Assembly (NCBI GenBank): GCA_963556145.1
Contig: OY744464.1
Coordinates: forward strand, 2,914,001 to 2,978,000
Source: Hygrocybe punicea
Taxonomy: Eukaryota > Basidiomycota > Agaricomycetes > Agaricales > Hygrophoraceae
DNA length: 64,000 nt
Direction of reading: 5' to 3'
The first letter of the stretch is position 1. Every line of letters starts with the position of its first letter. Of the stretch, positions 1 to 12,479 are shown piece after piece. Under the pieces are notes generated by a model that saw nothing but the letters and a program-made list of their open reading frames with translations, was not told the DNA's origin and ran no database searches. The translations under genes were made by a program, and so were the position numbers.

Positions 1-94
1 GGCCCTCGTTCTCTTTCAAGTCTCCATCCCACAGCTCACTCCCCCCGCTCCGATTTTCAAAACACCCCCGCTGTTTATCATACCCTGATTCATC

Positions 95-1976
95 ATGCCA
101 GCTTCAGCATCCTCAGGCTGCTTCTCTTCTTCTGCAAATTTGCCAACGGCTACTTCGCTATTTTCCCTTGCAATCCCCAATGCTCGTTCATGGCTCACTT
201 CATTCGGTCTGTCATTCAGTGTCACCTTTTCATCTTGAATATATATACTAACACCTCTTCATAGCCCGCAACTCCATAGTTTCCGTTCTTGGTCAAGCAG
301 TCACCAGGGGCCAAATCACGATTCGCGACTCTGAAGGGACGCATTGTTATGGACGCCCACACGGTGGCTGCAATGACGTACATCTTACTGTCGTTAATAA
401 CAATTTCTGGACTCGGGTTCTCTTATCCGGAGACCTTGGTTGTAAGCACCTTTCAATTGATCGAACACGATTTTTTTCGACATGATATCCTCAGTCAGCG
501 AAGCATACATGATCGGCGATGTCCAAGTAGAGGACCTCAAGGGAGCCATGCATGTGCGCCCCCCTTCTTGCGAAATCTTTTAAATTGCTAATCATATCGT
601 CACAGCTGTGGCTCGATAACCAGTCGGGGATGGAGGCCTTGTCGACACTCAGTCAGGTTTCTTCAGTTCTCTCGGGATTTTTGAACGCTTTCTTTGGTCA
701 AACCCGCTCGCAAGCGCGTCTTAATGCCATCGCTAGCTATGATCAGTCCAACACATTGTTCAAGGTACGCCATGACGTCTTTTGTATCGCTCACATAGAT
801 CTAAATATCATTCTTCAAGGCTTTTCTGAGCAAAGAGATGATGTATTCGTGTGCTCTTTGGGATCGCACAGAAGGTGGCGTCCGTGGAGATCTCGACTGT
901 GGCCCAAGTCCTGGTGACCTGGAGGCAGCACAGCGGCGAAAAATTTACCACGTCCTGCGAAAAGCTCGCGTCAAACCGGGACACCGAATTCTAGAATTCG
1001 GGAGTGGATGGGGCGGTCTTGCTATCGAGGTGAAACATCTCTTCCTAAAGATAGGGTGTCCTGTTGGTGACCTTCCCTCCCCAGGCTGCTCGGTCTTTCG
1101 GTTGCGAAGTCGATACATTGACTCTTTCCGTGGAACAAAAAGCTTTGGCGGAGGAGCGGGTCAAGGAGGCCGGTCTTGAAGGTCGGGTTCGCGTCCACCT
1201 TCTCGATTATCGGGATCTCCCCGCCGAGTTCGAAAAAGCTTTCGATGCCTTTATCAGCATTGAGATGCTGGAGGTGAGTTTACTCTTGCTTTCCACCCAT
1301 ATCCATCCTTGACTCATCATCGCCCAGCACGTTGGTTCCAAGTACTACAACCTTTACTTCAAACTAGTCGACTGGGCTCTCAAGTCAGAAGGTGCTACTG
1401 CTGTCGTTAGCTCTTCTACTTTCCCTGAATCTCGATATACCGGATACCAGTACGTCCGGTTCTCCTAGTTTTCTCGACTCAATCTGATTCCAGTTGTCGC
1501 CTTAGAGCGGAAGATTTCATGCGGCGTTACATGTGGCCAAATTCATGCCTACCAAGTGCAACAGCCCTGATCACCGCTGCGCATACGTCTTCACACAGTA
1601 GATTCACTCTCGAAGGCGTGGAGAACCACTCATCACGTTTGTACATTCCCCTCTCCCCCCAAAGGGTGCACTGGCTGATCTCCGCCGTTTCAGATTATCC
1701 CCGCACTCTTCGTGAATGGGGACGGCGGCTCGAAGCCAATTTGACTCAGGATATGATCTCAAAAGAGCACCCACGTCTACGGGAGCGAGCCGAATTCGAG
1801 ATGTTCGCAAGGAAATGGCAATATCTCTTTGCATACGCGGCGGCAGGTTTTGCGAAGGGCTACATCACCTGCCATATGTTGACTTTTGTTCGCGGGGTTA
1901 GTGATAATACCATTGCCATTTTTAAGGACATTTGCTTACCATAAATCAGAGCGACTGTCCCGAACCTTGCGATTGA
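95..1976 (+). CDS. Cyclopropane-fatty-acyl-phospholipid synthase (SAM-dependent)
   Basis: Predicted to transfer a methylene group from S-adenosylmethionine to unsaturated acyl chains of membrane phospholipids. Ten exons were joined: 95-206, 265-441, 495-553, 606-764, 820-1029, 1085-1273, 1328-1449, 1506-1636, 1694-1896, 1950-1976, giving 462 residues with no stop. The SAM-binding stretch VKPGHRILEFGSGWGGLAIE lies near residue 220, followed by the family motif SIEMLEHVG and, further on, FTLEGVENHSSHYPRTLREW. The ATG at 95 is the first in frame with the GQITIRD segment, reached across an intron with a clear ctaac branch site. The upstream promoter is cut off by the window edge. The family (mycolic acid cyclopropane synthase, PF02353) is common in basidiomycetes. 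I see no truncation. Product specificity (cyclopropane versus simple C-methylation) cannot be told from sequence. Confidence 0.9.
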
Positions 1977-2887
1977 ATCGCAGACTCCATCATTGGATTT
2001 CGATTATTATTATTTGGATTCGAGGACTCGTTTAAGATGGCCGATTTTGGCTAGTATTGGTGGAGGTAGTGTACTTCCCGGGCATTATAATAGCTGAAGC
2101 ATAACCTATGTATTTATACACTATTGGAATAGATGACTTACCTCCTCGAGCAGCATTGATTATCTGACTGCACCATCTTGTCAAGTCATTTGATTACCCG
2201 GATGACCTTTGCGGGTTATCGAGTGCGTTCGATGATAGATCACACTTATCATTCCAAATTTCTAGATCAAGCAAAGTCTGTTTTATTGTAGTTGCAAATA
2301 CTCTTGTCTCTTGTGATCCTAAACCGCGTGGTACTCCAAGGCTCAGGCTTATCCCCTTGTGCCGTGGTTTTGTCCAGTGCTGGCAATGAACAAGATCAGA
2401 GAAGTAAGGAGTGTCTATGATTTATCAGACTTTTTCGCCTCAGATTTATTCTCCAACAAGCTCTTTGACATTGTGCGCGGCCAACGAGTTTTCGATGACA
2501 CTCACAGCACACTGGCAAGTTGCATGCGGCTGAAGAAGACTAGACCCTCCTGCACAATGATACCGCGTCAGGATCTATTATGGCCTCGGAAGGCTAGAGC
2601 TGAGGCTTGAGGAACACTGTAAATTACTAGTTGTTCTTACACAGATTCGCGTGTGTGTCAAGGGCAAGAGCGGGCCATACCGCAAGGATGGAAAGGTGGG
2701 TGTGGCAGCTAGGAAGCTGTTGCACAGACTCGCACGTCAAGCCAGCGGTGACCTGTACTCCCGCGAGGAATCCTCTCTGGGTCTGAGATCCGAAAAATCT
2801 GAAGCGTCTAACGAACGGTGCCATATAACACAATCACAAAATAGTCACCACTTATAAATGATAAGTGTCCCAAGGAAGAGCCCCCCG
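1977..2887. other. Intergenic, no gene recognised
   Basis: About 0.9 kb between the cyclopropane synthase and the convergent WW-domain gene. The short open frames (about 83 and 68 codons) lack splice-consistent extensions or recognisable motifs. I take the region to be 3' untranslated sequence of both genes plus spacer. Confidence 0.6.
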
Positions 2888-3876
2888 CTAGTCACCTCCA
2901 TCGAAACCCCCATCACCTCCATCATATCCGCCCCCTCCACCATATCCACCATCGCCGCCTCCATCACCACCATCACCACCATTGCCTTGGTCATAACCTG
3001 CAGGTGAAGCCTGAAAATTGTATCGTGGTCATGTACTGATTGGAAAACACTACCTTGTTCGTAACCTCGTTCGTAGCCCTTCTCACGCTCCGCCTCGTTG
3101 TGTTCTTGCCACTCGTGTTCAAGAAAAGCGCCTCCAAGCAGTGCCGCCCCGCCTAGATGACAGCAGGACACGCCCATCAATCAATTGTGACAACATCCAC
3201 AGCCATCGGGAAATGAACCTGCTGCTAATACACTGAGGGAGTGTAAACGTGAAAAGGGTGATCAAGGTACAAGAATCAGAGACACGTACGTGCCCATGCC
3301 CATGCCTGAATGCTTAGGGGGAGGAGCCTGTTGGTAAACTACTTGAGGTGGAGGCTGAGTACCACCAAACCAGCCTACATTCACCAGAAACGTCAGCTCG
3401 ATACGAAACTCTCGGACGACTTACCTCGATTGCTTTCATCCTGAGGTTGGTATTGGGGATGGTATCCCGGGTGTTGTTGTGATTGATAGCCTCCAGCAGT
3501 GGGATTACCCCATCCAGCTTGAGGGCCTCCATATCCACCCCCGTATGATGGAGCTTGATTATGATTTCGCGAGGGTGGACCGCCTGGGGGAGGTGAATAT
3601 TGGGAAGGAGGAGGAGCAAGATCGCCAGCTGGGTGAACCCAAGACGAACGAGAGGGTTGTTCTTGGGTATTTACATAGTACCTAAATGTGATGATAATGT
3701 ACTTGATCTCGCCTCACTATTTGGGTTAAGCGCACCATGCCTTGTAGCTGAGTGATTTGGAGTTGATGAGTAGGCAGAAAGATTGGCTAATGGCAGACGA
3801 ACTTGTTGTCGTATTGTTGCAACCAGCCTGGAGGCAGCGGGCGGGTGTCTGGATTGGGTGGGTTAGACTGGGACAT
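2888..3876 (-). CDS. WW-domain protein with Gly/Pro-rich tail
   Basis: A 212-residue protein from six exons (3803-3876, 3425-3681, 3290-3374, 3219-3232, 3054-3152, 2888-2997). Residues about 14-42 form a WW-type module, LPPGWLQQYDNK then YYVNTQ, ending SSWVHP; such modules bind proline-rich ligands. It continues as a Pro/Gln/Gly-rich linker, a glycine-rich hydrophobic stretch (MGMGTVLAAGGAALLGGAF), a charged segment with the repeat GYERGYEQGY, and an Asp/Gly-rich end. The fourth exon is only 14 nt; without it the frame cannot be kept through the glycine stretch. The intron inside the WW module is phase 2 at the same codon as in the gene at 20360-22874, which supports both models. Function and partners are unknown. 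Confidence 0.75.
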
Positions 3877-4144
3877 GAAACAAGGATGGATAAAGATAGC
3901 GGATACACCGCGGCACTTATATAGGAAACACCGCGCAATCACAGCCATCACAAACTAGCTCCCGTCCATTCATAGCCGTTTATCATATTCATAAGCCACT
4001 GACAATGCAGGTCACGAATAAACGAAGCTCTGACCTAGTAGTCCACACAAGATGTACAATTAAAAAAGATGACCCATGAAAATTAAATGTTGCCAGTGAA
4101 GGTATGGGAACAAGACCGGTGGTCACGAGTGGACGCGGGATCAA

Positions 4145-5079
4145 TCATTTCTGCTTCTTCTCCCGGGTGGCGATTGGTGAAGACGTCGTTTTTGCCCTCT
4201 TCAACACCGGTCGGTCCTCTTCCTCTTCCTCTTCGTCATCATCGCCTTCTTCTTCATCCTCTGAGGACTCATCGCTGCCGGAACCAGACGACGATGACGC
4301 TATTACCTGTGCCGACTTCGGTGCTGCCTTGGGCGCTGCCTTTGGTGTCTTTACCGACTTCTTTTCGGGCTGCGACTTGACATCGACATCGAGAGACAAC
4401 ATGTAAAACATAAAGCAACGTTACCGGAACAGGCGTAGCAGCAGGCATCTCGGCCACTGGATTCTTCGTGGCAATGTAGGCGGCCTTCTCGGCTGAATAT
4501 CTCTCCTTTGCACTGGCATTTGCTTGGCTGTATATCTGCAGTAGAGGACTCGGTAAAAAGGCCTTACATTAAGATTCGCGCTCACCGATTTCTGTTCCTC
4601 CGACATCTCGGACCACTGTTTCGCGATCATATGCAAGAGATCGGACTGGGAGACATTTGGGTTTTGGGACTTGAGTTCCTTGCGAACGTCATTCTGGAAC
4701 ATGATATACGACGAAGCCGGTCGTTTGGGTTCGTTGGGATCCCTTGGTTTCTTGACCCGTCTCTTCTTCTTGCCGTCACCATCTGCCTCTACGGTTTTGG
4801 CTTTGCGTTTGGAAGTGACAGTCGGCTTCTCGGGAGCCTCAGCCAGTATCTGGGGAAGATTGAAAGCTTGCAGCGCGTTGGCGCCAAGAGGAGCTTGTGT
4901 TATTACCTGGGCGAATTGGTCGGCAACAGTTGCACAGTTGCGCAGGGCTTCGGCGACAGTATTCAGGCTTTCAACCAGCTACAGAACATAGGCAGTGGTC
5001 AATGGGGAAAAAGGGTAGCATGTTGGAAAGAAGTACGAGCCTGCCCTCTTTTATTTTCGAACTGATCAGGGTTGACCAT
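4145..5079 (-). CDS. HMG-box chromatin protein
   Basis: A 257-residue protein from four exons (5041-5079, 4586-4978, 4425-4535, 4145-4375). After a short helical N-terminus and a Lys/Arg-rich stretch comes a single HMG box that begins KKPRDPNEPKRPASSYIMF, continues with HMIAKQWSEMSEEQKS and ends with SAEKAAYIATK. The tail is Ala/Lys-rich, then strongly acidic (a run of Ser, Asp and Glu around residues 210-240), then basic, as in HMGB/NHP6-like architectural proteins. The first intron needs a GC donor (ag|gctcgt) if the start is the ATG at 5079; an alternative upstream ATG in another frame would use a GT donor but gives a less family-like N-terminus. DNA bending and chromatin binding are inferred from the domain. 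Confidence 0.8.
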
Positions 5080-5644
5080 GGTCGCATATACAAGTTTCAC
5101 CAAAAAGAATAAGAAAAAAAAAGAACTTTCAAAGCTTCAAGCTTCAAGTCAAAGTTGAAGCGACTATAGCTAGCTGTTGAAAAACTTTGTTGGTTTTTGT
5201 TGAATATTTCAGTCGGAGCCCATTTGACATTGGCCCTAAATTCAAATTACTTTGCAGGCGGAGTGCTCGGAATATAATTGTAGGCTCGCAACGAGCACGA
5301 CAGACCTCTGTTGCAGCGCAAAAAGAGACTGGGTGTCTGTGTAGCCCATCCTGCTCCAGCCCACGTAGGGTCGAGTCGCCACCCGGCAGCAGGATGCCGT
5401 CGGAGTATGAAGCGGAGGTTGTGCCTGGACTTCTTAAATAATCGGGCTTCCCTGCAAAGTCTCCAGCAATACCCAAGCGCACCCACTGTAAAACGAGCCA
5501 AAAGGTGATACTGTGTCGCGTTGAACCGTCTTGTCAACCTTCACTTTTTCATTCACACTCTTTCGCGTGGCGTTTTGCACAGAAATAAGCCGTTTTAGTG
5601 TTGCTTTACCGCCTGAGTCCTCGAGAAAAAAAGAATCAGCCCAG
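5080..5644. promoter_or_regulatory. Divergent intergenic region between HMG-box and PNUTS-like genes
   Basis: A 565-bp spacer between two start codons pointing away from each other, so it must hold both promoters. No open frame here shows conserved character, and I saw no convincing TATA element. Confidence 0.5.
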
Positions 5645-8600
5645 ATGGATTTATACAATACCTCTGCTTGGCTCCATCACCAACAATCTCCAATTCCCGA
5701 TTCTTCTCAACATGCTCAGCATGAGGGAAGACTCTCCTCAGCCGATGACTGGAAGGAGCGCTCGACGGCAACAGCGGTTGCCGGCTCACCTCCATCTGCC
5801 CATCCCAGTTTGGATTTGAGCGAATTTGCGTTGGATATCCCGGGTGAGCAATCTCTTGGGGAAGGATACAGTGAACGAATCACGAGTCAAATGTCTCGTG
5901 GGACTGATGTTGGTCTTAGGCCCGTCCACGTCGACCTCATCGATATCCTCTCCGCCTCAACCTTTTTATGCATACCAAAACAACTTTTTTCTTTCATCGT
6001 CTGTCCCAGGTCCGTATAACGCCATGGCGTATGGTAACACGTGGGGAAATCAGTCCCAACTTCCATTGTCCAACTACTCGAGCTTGAATGGAGCTACTAC
6101 CACCAGGTCATCAAGTTCCTCGTCGCAACAGCAGCAGCAACAGCAGCAGCAGCAACAACAACAGCAGCAGCAGCAGCAATCTTCGCCACCACTGCCGATG
6201 ATGATTGAGTACGTTCACGCCAATCATATAGCAACGTATCGTCTGACTCTGTTTTTGAAGTCCAGCGTTGACTACCATCAACGGTACAGGCTCCAACGAA
6301 ACACAACAGCAATACTCTACTACAACTAATTATGCGTCATCGTCGACTCAACAGTTACAGCAACGCACGCAATATCAATTCCAACAGCAACATTTGCCTC
6401 CACCAGCATTATCTATCAACCCTTCGTATGTTCACGGCCCGCAGTATTACCCACCTCAACAATCGCAACAACCTCCACAACAAGGCACTCTGTCTCCTCA
6501 AGCACTTCACACTCCCTCAAGTTCCCTTTTGTCCTCTATCGTACCATCATCCTTCTATCCTCAGGCCTCAACGTCTGTATCACCCCACATCAAGAGAGAG
6601 CAATTCCAATTTGCCGTCCGACCATTATTACAATCTTCGTCATTTACTGGTGCACAGGCCGTGAATTCGCTGGTTACGCTTATCAGTGATTATGGTTCCC
6701 AGGATGTGGATGCCGTCACTCGACTGGAGATCCTAACGAAAATCAGGGATCAAGCCGGAAATCATTATTTCCGAGCATGGTCAGAGAATGTGCTGGCGAT
6801 TGACATCTCGCGTGAGTGGCTCAAAGCGGCCTTCACTGCAAAGAGTGATGGCCCTTTGGTGGAGACTATAATGCCGTTGCTCCATGTGAGTGGGACCGTG
6901 CCACTTCGATATTCTAATCTAACATGAAGTCTGCGCGTCCCCGTCGAAATAAAAATAAAATAAAAACTCAGATTATCGATCGCCTACCTTTGACGGTCGA
7001 ATCATTGAAGGCTTCGAAACTAGGCAAGATCGTGGTGAAAATGGTAAAAGATCCCCCAACCCCAGGTGAGTTGATTTTATCTATGCAATCGATCTGCAGC
7101 ACTGCGGACGAGATGACAGTTTTGAAATGGGCTTCATCTGTACATTCCTTATGGACTCCTGGCAATCTTTGAGGCAACGATTAATTACATGTATCTAACT
7201 TTTTTGCATTTTGTTTTTTCCCTCGTTTGAAAAATCTTAGCGATCAAGGATATGGCTTCCAATGTCGAACGTAGATGGCGACAGATGGTCGCAAACCAAG
7301 ATACAGCGTCAAAGTTACCTGACTCTAATACAACGGAAGGTGCGCCGCTGTGTCAATTTGTTTCACCGACATCTATTCATGGCGATGTTGCAACTTTCTA
7401 GATTCAAAGAGCAAAAAGCGGAAACTTAACGACCCGTTGACGAAGGCTCCGCCACCTGTCAAAAAGCTTGCTGTTGCCGCACCTATGTCGTCGAGGCCGA
7501 TCGTGAAGAAAGAGACGAAGCCCGTGGTAACGGCCGTCAAGGATGCCAAATCGGATTCGTCCTTTTTTTCAGCGCCGAAGCCGAAGCCCAAACTACCAAG
7601 CTTCAAGAAAGCTCCTGCTGTGCCCGTCAAATCAGAGCCGGATCACAATATCGCACAACCTTCCTCGATCGACCCATTTCAGGAGGCTCTCAAATCCATG
7701 GCAAAAGCAAGGAAAGAGTCGCCTGCGATTTCCACTCCCCCGCATGTTAACTCAACAAGCACTCCTCCTGTCGCAATGGGTCTGACGAAGCTCGGTAGGA
7801 AGAAAAAAACTGTTTCTTGGGCTCCCGATGGCCAACTCGAGTTGATCCGACTCATCGAGAAAGCCATTTATGACGACGACCCAGTAGATGTCAGCTACCT
7901 TTCCCTATTTGCTGTGGCCTTCGTATTGTACATTAATTCTGTGTGTTTCTTTCACGTTGTAACAGGGTATACATACTGCGCACAGTCTGCGCGATTTGGA
8001 TCGAGGCGTAGGGGCTGCACTTCATGCCCAGCTTTTCGAAGAAGTGATAGACTGGTTTGAACCCATCCGTAAGCCGAATGAAATCACGCTGAACTCTGGG
8101 ATGTGACTCACCGTCATTTGACAGTTTTGGATATCCCTATCGACATCGATTTGCACACTCGGGGGGAGGAAAGTCAAGAAAAGGTCACGCAAGAGGATCG
8201 CGAGCAGACTGCTTTGGGGGCTCTTTATATGTCACCGGCACATATTCCAGATAGCCCCTCGGAACCATCGATCGTCTTGTCTGAGGAAGAGATCGATAAA
8301 GATATTAGGACCATGACATCCGGTCCCGAAGTCGACTCTATCTTCTGGAGCGGTGGACCGATACCAGCTCTTCCGCCCCTGACCTCAGTTGCTGATCTTG
8401 TAAGCCAACTTACTACGGGAAGTGCTGATCAGACCATGGCGGTGGCGCCGGTTGATGGTCAGGACCTGAATCCCAAAGCCTTCGGGCTTGATCCGAGTGT
8501 GCTACCGTCAGTAGCTGCGATGCAGAGCCTCTCTCCAGAGCAGCTACAGCAACTTCTTCAACAATTCACACAACAGCAGCCGATGTATACCCAATCTGGG

Positions 8601-8940
8601 CAGACAAGGTCACAGCCCCCTTACGGCGGCGTTGATCAAAATTGGAATTCCGGTCAGTATGCCGAATACAGTCAGGGATATGAAGAGGATGGCGCGAGGG
8701 ACCGACGTTGGTCTTCAGAGGGTAGAGGTCGTGGCCGTGGCCGTGGACGCGGTCGCGGACGAGGTGACGATGGTGGATATAGACATAGTAAAAGAAAACC
8801 ATGCAGTTTCTTTGCAGCAGGAAGGCGAGCACTGAACCTACAATAATTGTTTGAATTGAGACCGTGGCTGATTTTCACTCGTGAATTTTAGATGCAAATA
8901 TGGCGATCAATGTGACTTCAGCCACGAACCTATTTACTGA
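5645..8940 (+). CDS. PNUTS-like PP1 regulatory subunit (TFIIS-N, RVxF motif, CCCH finger)
   Basis: Nine exons (5645-5843, 6010-6208, 6261-6885, 6972-7065, 7241-7339, 7402-7889, 7966-8068, 8125-8824, 8892-8940) give 851 residues. In order: a low-complexity N-terminus with polyglutamine near residues 107-123; a TFIIS N-terminal helical bundle at about 250-390 (with ETIMPLLHIIDRLPLTVESL); a basic region; the PP1-docking motif RKKKTVSWAP near 540; an Arg-Gly run near 805-818; and a final CCCH finger (C-x7-C-x5-C-x3-H). This order is that of animal PNUTS (PPP1R10), which targets protein phosphatase 1 to chromatin and to the transcription termination machinery; a related protein is known in fission yeast. 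The last intron has a GC donor and joins the two halves of the zinc finger. Nuclear location is inferred. Confidence 0.8.
6127..6180 (+). repeat. CAG/CAA trinucleotide repeat (polyglutamine)
   Basis: An in-frame run of CAG and CAA codons in exon 2 of the PNUTS-like gene encodes about 18 consecutive glutamines after a serine run. The CAA interruptions should slow slippage, but length polymorphism between strains is likely. Confidence 0.9.
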
Positions 8941-9230
8941 AAATTTAACATTTTTGGGTGTCTATACTTGCGATGTGATTGAAGCATGTAACTGGCCGGT
9001 GATTCCGCTCAAAGACTCGGTCTTCCACATCCGTTGATTTTACAGCATCGAAGGAATTTCCTCTTCCTATAAGTACAGGCAAGATAAATAGATCACTGAT
9101 AAAACATATCCCCGTAAATGTAAGTAACAAGGTAAGAGAAGAATGTAAATTAAAGTACAATCTATACTGTGGAGCAATTAGCCAGTTACTGATGATGACG
9201 ATATCAAGATGCGAAAAATAATCGAAGAAA

Positions 9231-12200
9231 CTACCCCCCGCCTGTCGTTCGCCCCCGTTTCCGAGTGACCCTTTTTGTTGGTGCTTGCTCGGCATTTGCC
9301 GTTGTTGGTGAAGAAGCCTCCGAAGTCTGCTTTCGTTTTAATGAAGCATTGGATATGGAAGGCGTAGTGTTTGGTCCAGAGGATCCTGGTGTCGGCACGG
9401 GAGCCGATGTCGGCGTGGGACCTTGCGCTTGTTGAATCACGGGCTTGTTCTGCTTCTGCGACGAAGTATCGACAGATTGAGGTGCATTTTGGGGTGAGAC
9501 TGATGGTGCTGTCTGGGAGCTGGCGGAAGACATCGTAGATGGCGGTGCAGCAGAATACAAGGTTACTGCTGGGGTCGCGTTGGCCTGGAATGATTGAAAG
9601 TTACCACCATAGGTAGCTCCAGGACCCAGTGGCCCCTGATTAGGATTGAGCAATTGAGACTCCCGGAGCCGTGACGCAAACTTAGACAACGCTTCTGTAA
9701 ACGAAGGTTGATCCATTCAGTGATGCGCAATGGACATGGAATAAAAAATACCAAGGGGTCCCAATTTTGTCTCATTTGCGTATGAGATAAGGTCAGCCAT
9801 CTGCCCCACACTTTCAGCTAGCTAACGGAACCATTAACGAATTAGTTGACCGAAGAGCACTAGGGTAGATTTTGTACAAACCTCTAAACAACGCATGGTA
9901 GCCTGTGGTATTCCAAAGGCATTCACAGGTTCTCCAGGGATCGAAGCACATTCGATCGTGACTCTTGGTTCCTCCCACTTCTTGTCCTCTTCCCTCCTTT
10001 GGTCGATAGTACCATTCACAGTCGGCGTTGGTGCGTTCCTGACATTGAGCGATTCCATTATCCGGTGACCCAAAATAGATTCTAGCGCGATATATTTGTC
10101 GTGACGACTCGCGTCAAACTGAAAATTATCAAATTTGAGCGAATACGGGAGTTGTTGTGGTGTCAATTGCGTTGTAGAAGTAATCCCAGGGACGAGGACA
10201 ACGTGAACCGTAAGAGGCCCTCGGAGAGTTACTGTGTAACCGTTTCCATACTTATAAGTCCACACTGCCGCGACACATTCCACGACGACGTGACCTGACG
10301 CATACAAACGTTCCCGAGCGCCATCAAGCGATAGAGTCATCGACTTCACGCCAGACTGTGTAGTGACTAAGAAAAACCGTGGCAGGATAGGAACACCGAT
10401 CTCTGCAAAACTTTATTCACATCCTAAAATGGACACACGAGGAAAATACGAACCGAAAGGCTTTGCCTCGTTCCTTTGATTGTCCTTCCAAAGAGTGAAC
10501 TTCATAATAGCTTTTGGTGTGAAATATTCGTGCACCAGAGAATCCCAATAGGACAGTTGTAATTTCTAGAAATGATCAAGTTTGAACATGTCATTCTGGC
10601 CAAGAAAGAATCAAACTGACCGTCCCAGATTCACTCGCGAGTATTCCACTGAATTGCAATAAACGAATCAATCCTTGGCCAAAGCTAGGAGGAGGATCAT
10701 TCATGTCTACTCCAATCACGAACAGATAACTTACATCTCTCGACTACGTGTATTTATTTGACCGTGCAGAGGCACGACTTCAGAGGAGGGTGGCACCGAT
10801 GATGATGACACAGTTGAAGACGATGAACCGGAAGCCGCTGAGAGTGAAGCCCTAGAATTAACAGGCAATGGATGTCCTGACCCGGACAGTTGAGGTTGAT
10901 GCGACGGCGAACCGCCATGCTGTGATTGTGAGAATGTGGGTATACGTCCTGAAGAAAGGTGATTTGTAGGCAGCGGTGGTTGAGAAACGCGTGGTGTGTG
11001 CGAGGGGTCAGGTTGAGACTGGGGCATTCCAGGTTGTGTAGTGGGCTCAGACTGTGGACGTTGTGAAAGATGGGCCATATGATCATGCTGTTGAGATTGT
11101 TGCTGTTGTTGAGGTAAAGGTCCCGGTGGCTGGTGATTGTTGTGGGAGGGTGGCCGTGGTGGGATGTTTGACTGTGGTGGAGAGATATTGAAATGGGAGT
11201 CATAGTTTGCGCTGGTCTGTTGCATCTGCTCAAATTGTTGAGCGGGCGTCGGGTGAAAGCCCACACGGTTACCAGAGCCGATTGAATTGCCAAGTCCGCT
11301 GGAGATCGATTGAGGTATGTCGCCGTGCTGGCTGGGAGAGGTAGAGGAAGGGACGAAAGGAAATTGGGCATTGTTAGGAGGCAAACGACCAGTGGTGTGG
11401 GGTGTCTGCGAAAATGGTGGATTTTGAAAGTTCATGAACATTGCAGTATCGGGTGTTATTTGATTGCGGTTCGTGGTGTTCTGAGGATGACCCTGATTGT
11501 TCATGGACATATTCGACGGTGTGTGCGTTTGGGAGTGAGAACCCGGACGCGGTGAAGACGATATCTGAGGTTGTTGATGCTGGAGGGGAAGTGGAATAGA
11601 ATTTTGAAAATTGTTCTGGTGAGACGATTGTATTCCGCCGGCATGCGCTTGAGTGAGCGTGGGTGGTTGTGTAAGGTTGCCTAGTAATTGTGCTTGCGCC
11701 GAAGCGGTCCGAGCAACACTTTGCGACAAGTTAGCGTTTCCTTGTCTTAAGGCCATAGCTATCTCTGGAGGGATGTGACTCTGCGATGGCTGGTGTTGTT
11801 GCAACCTCATATTCATTTGTTGGTGTTGGTGTTGGTGTTGGTGTTGCTGCTGCTGAACCTGACGCAGCTGAGCCGGCATGCTTGTCTGTGGATTCATCCC
11901 CATGTTCATCCCGGAAGCGCCTGGTTGCATTCCCAGATGACCGGAGGATTGATTGAGTGGTTGTGGCTGAGAGGCAACACGCCGAACCCCGACATTATTT
12001 CCCGGTTGCTGCATCATGCCACCGGGAAAGCCCATACTCTGCAGTTGACTGTGGCTGAGACCAGCCAGATGGGGGGTAGATGAAGCGCCGGAGGAGTTTA
12101 AGCTCTGAGGATTCTGAGATTGTTGTAAAAGTAAATGGTTCCGCCTTTGTTGGTTCGCTTGCTGTAGCTGCAGATGGAAACGCTGGGATGACAGATTGTT

Positions 12201-12479
12201 CGATTGCGCTGGTCCAAGGACACCCATAGATGCGTTTGGATTATTGGCGCTCTGAAGCAGGCCCATATGTTGTTGTTGTTGCTGTTGTTGTTGCCCTGAC
12301 TGCTGCTGAGTCGGCAAAAATTGCGAAGCATTGAGAGAGAGCATCTGTGGCGGAAGCTGAGGCATGCTCTGCTGTCGCAGCAAGTCGGAGCGGACATTCA
12401 TCTGTGTCAGACGAGGCTGTTGCGGAAAATTGAAGGAATTTTCTGCCTCGGTGATTGTATGAGATTGAATGGCAGACAT
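9231..12479 (-). CDS. LIM-domain-binding (LDB/Mfg1/Adn1-like) transcriptional cofactor
   Basis: Six exons (10748-12479, 10621-10706, 10454-10565, 9882-10402, 9752-9821, 9231-9694) give 994 residues. The first 577 are Gln-, Asn-, Pro- and Ser-rich with several glutamine runs. The second part carries the LDB core: GLIRLLQFSGIL, then SYWDSLVHEYFTPKAIMKFT, ILPRFFLVTTQSGVKSMTLS and a segment ending with IPQATMRCLE. A Ser/Thr/Pro-rich tail ends in a short basic patch (TKRVTRKRGR). LDB proteins dimerise and bridge DNA-bound regulators; fungal relatives act in morphogenesis complexes. The donor of intron 1 (c|gtagtc) was chosen because it alone keeps frame. The gene is convergent with the PNUTS-like gene and divergent from IMP3. 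Targets are unknown. Confidence 0.8.

Noticed and set aside
4861..4915. A further intron in the HMG-box gene at gtaataac
   Set aside because: The supposed intron is open in frame and continues a sensible helical N-terminus, so no splicing is needed.
9834..10349. Separate 171-residue protein within the LDB gene
   Set aside because: It is one exon (9882-10402) of the LDB model; exons on either side join in frame and continue the domain.
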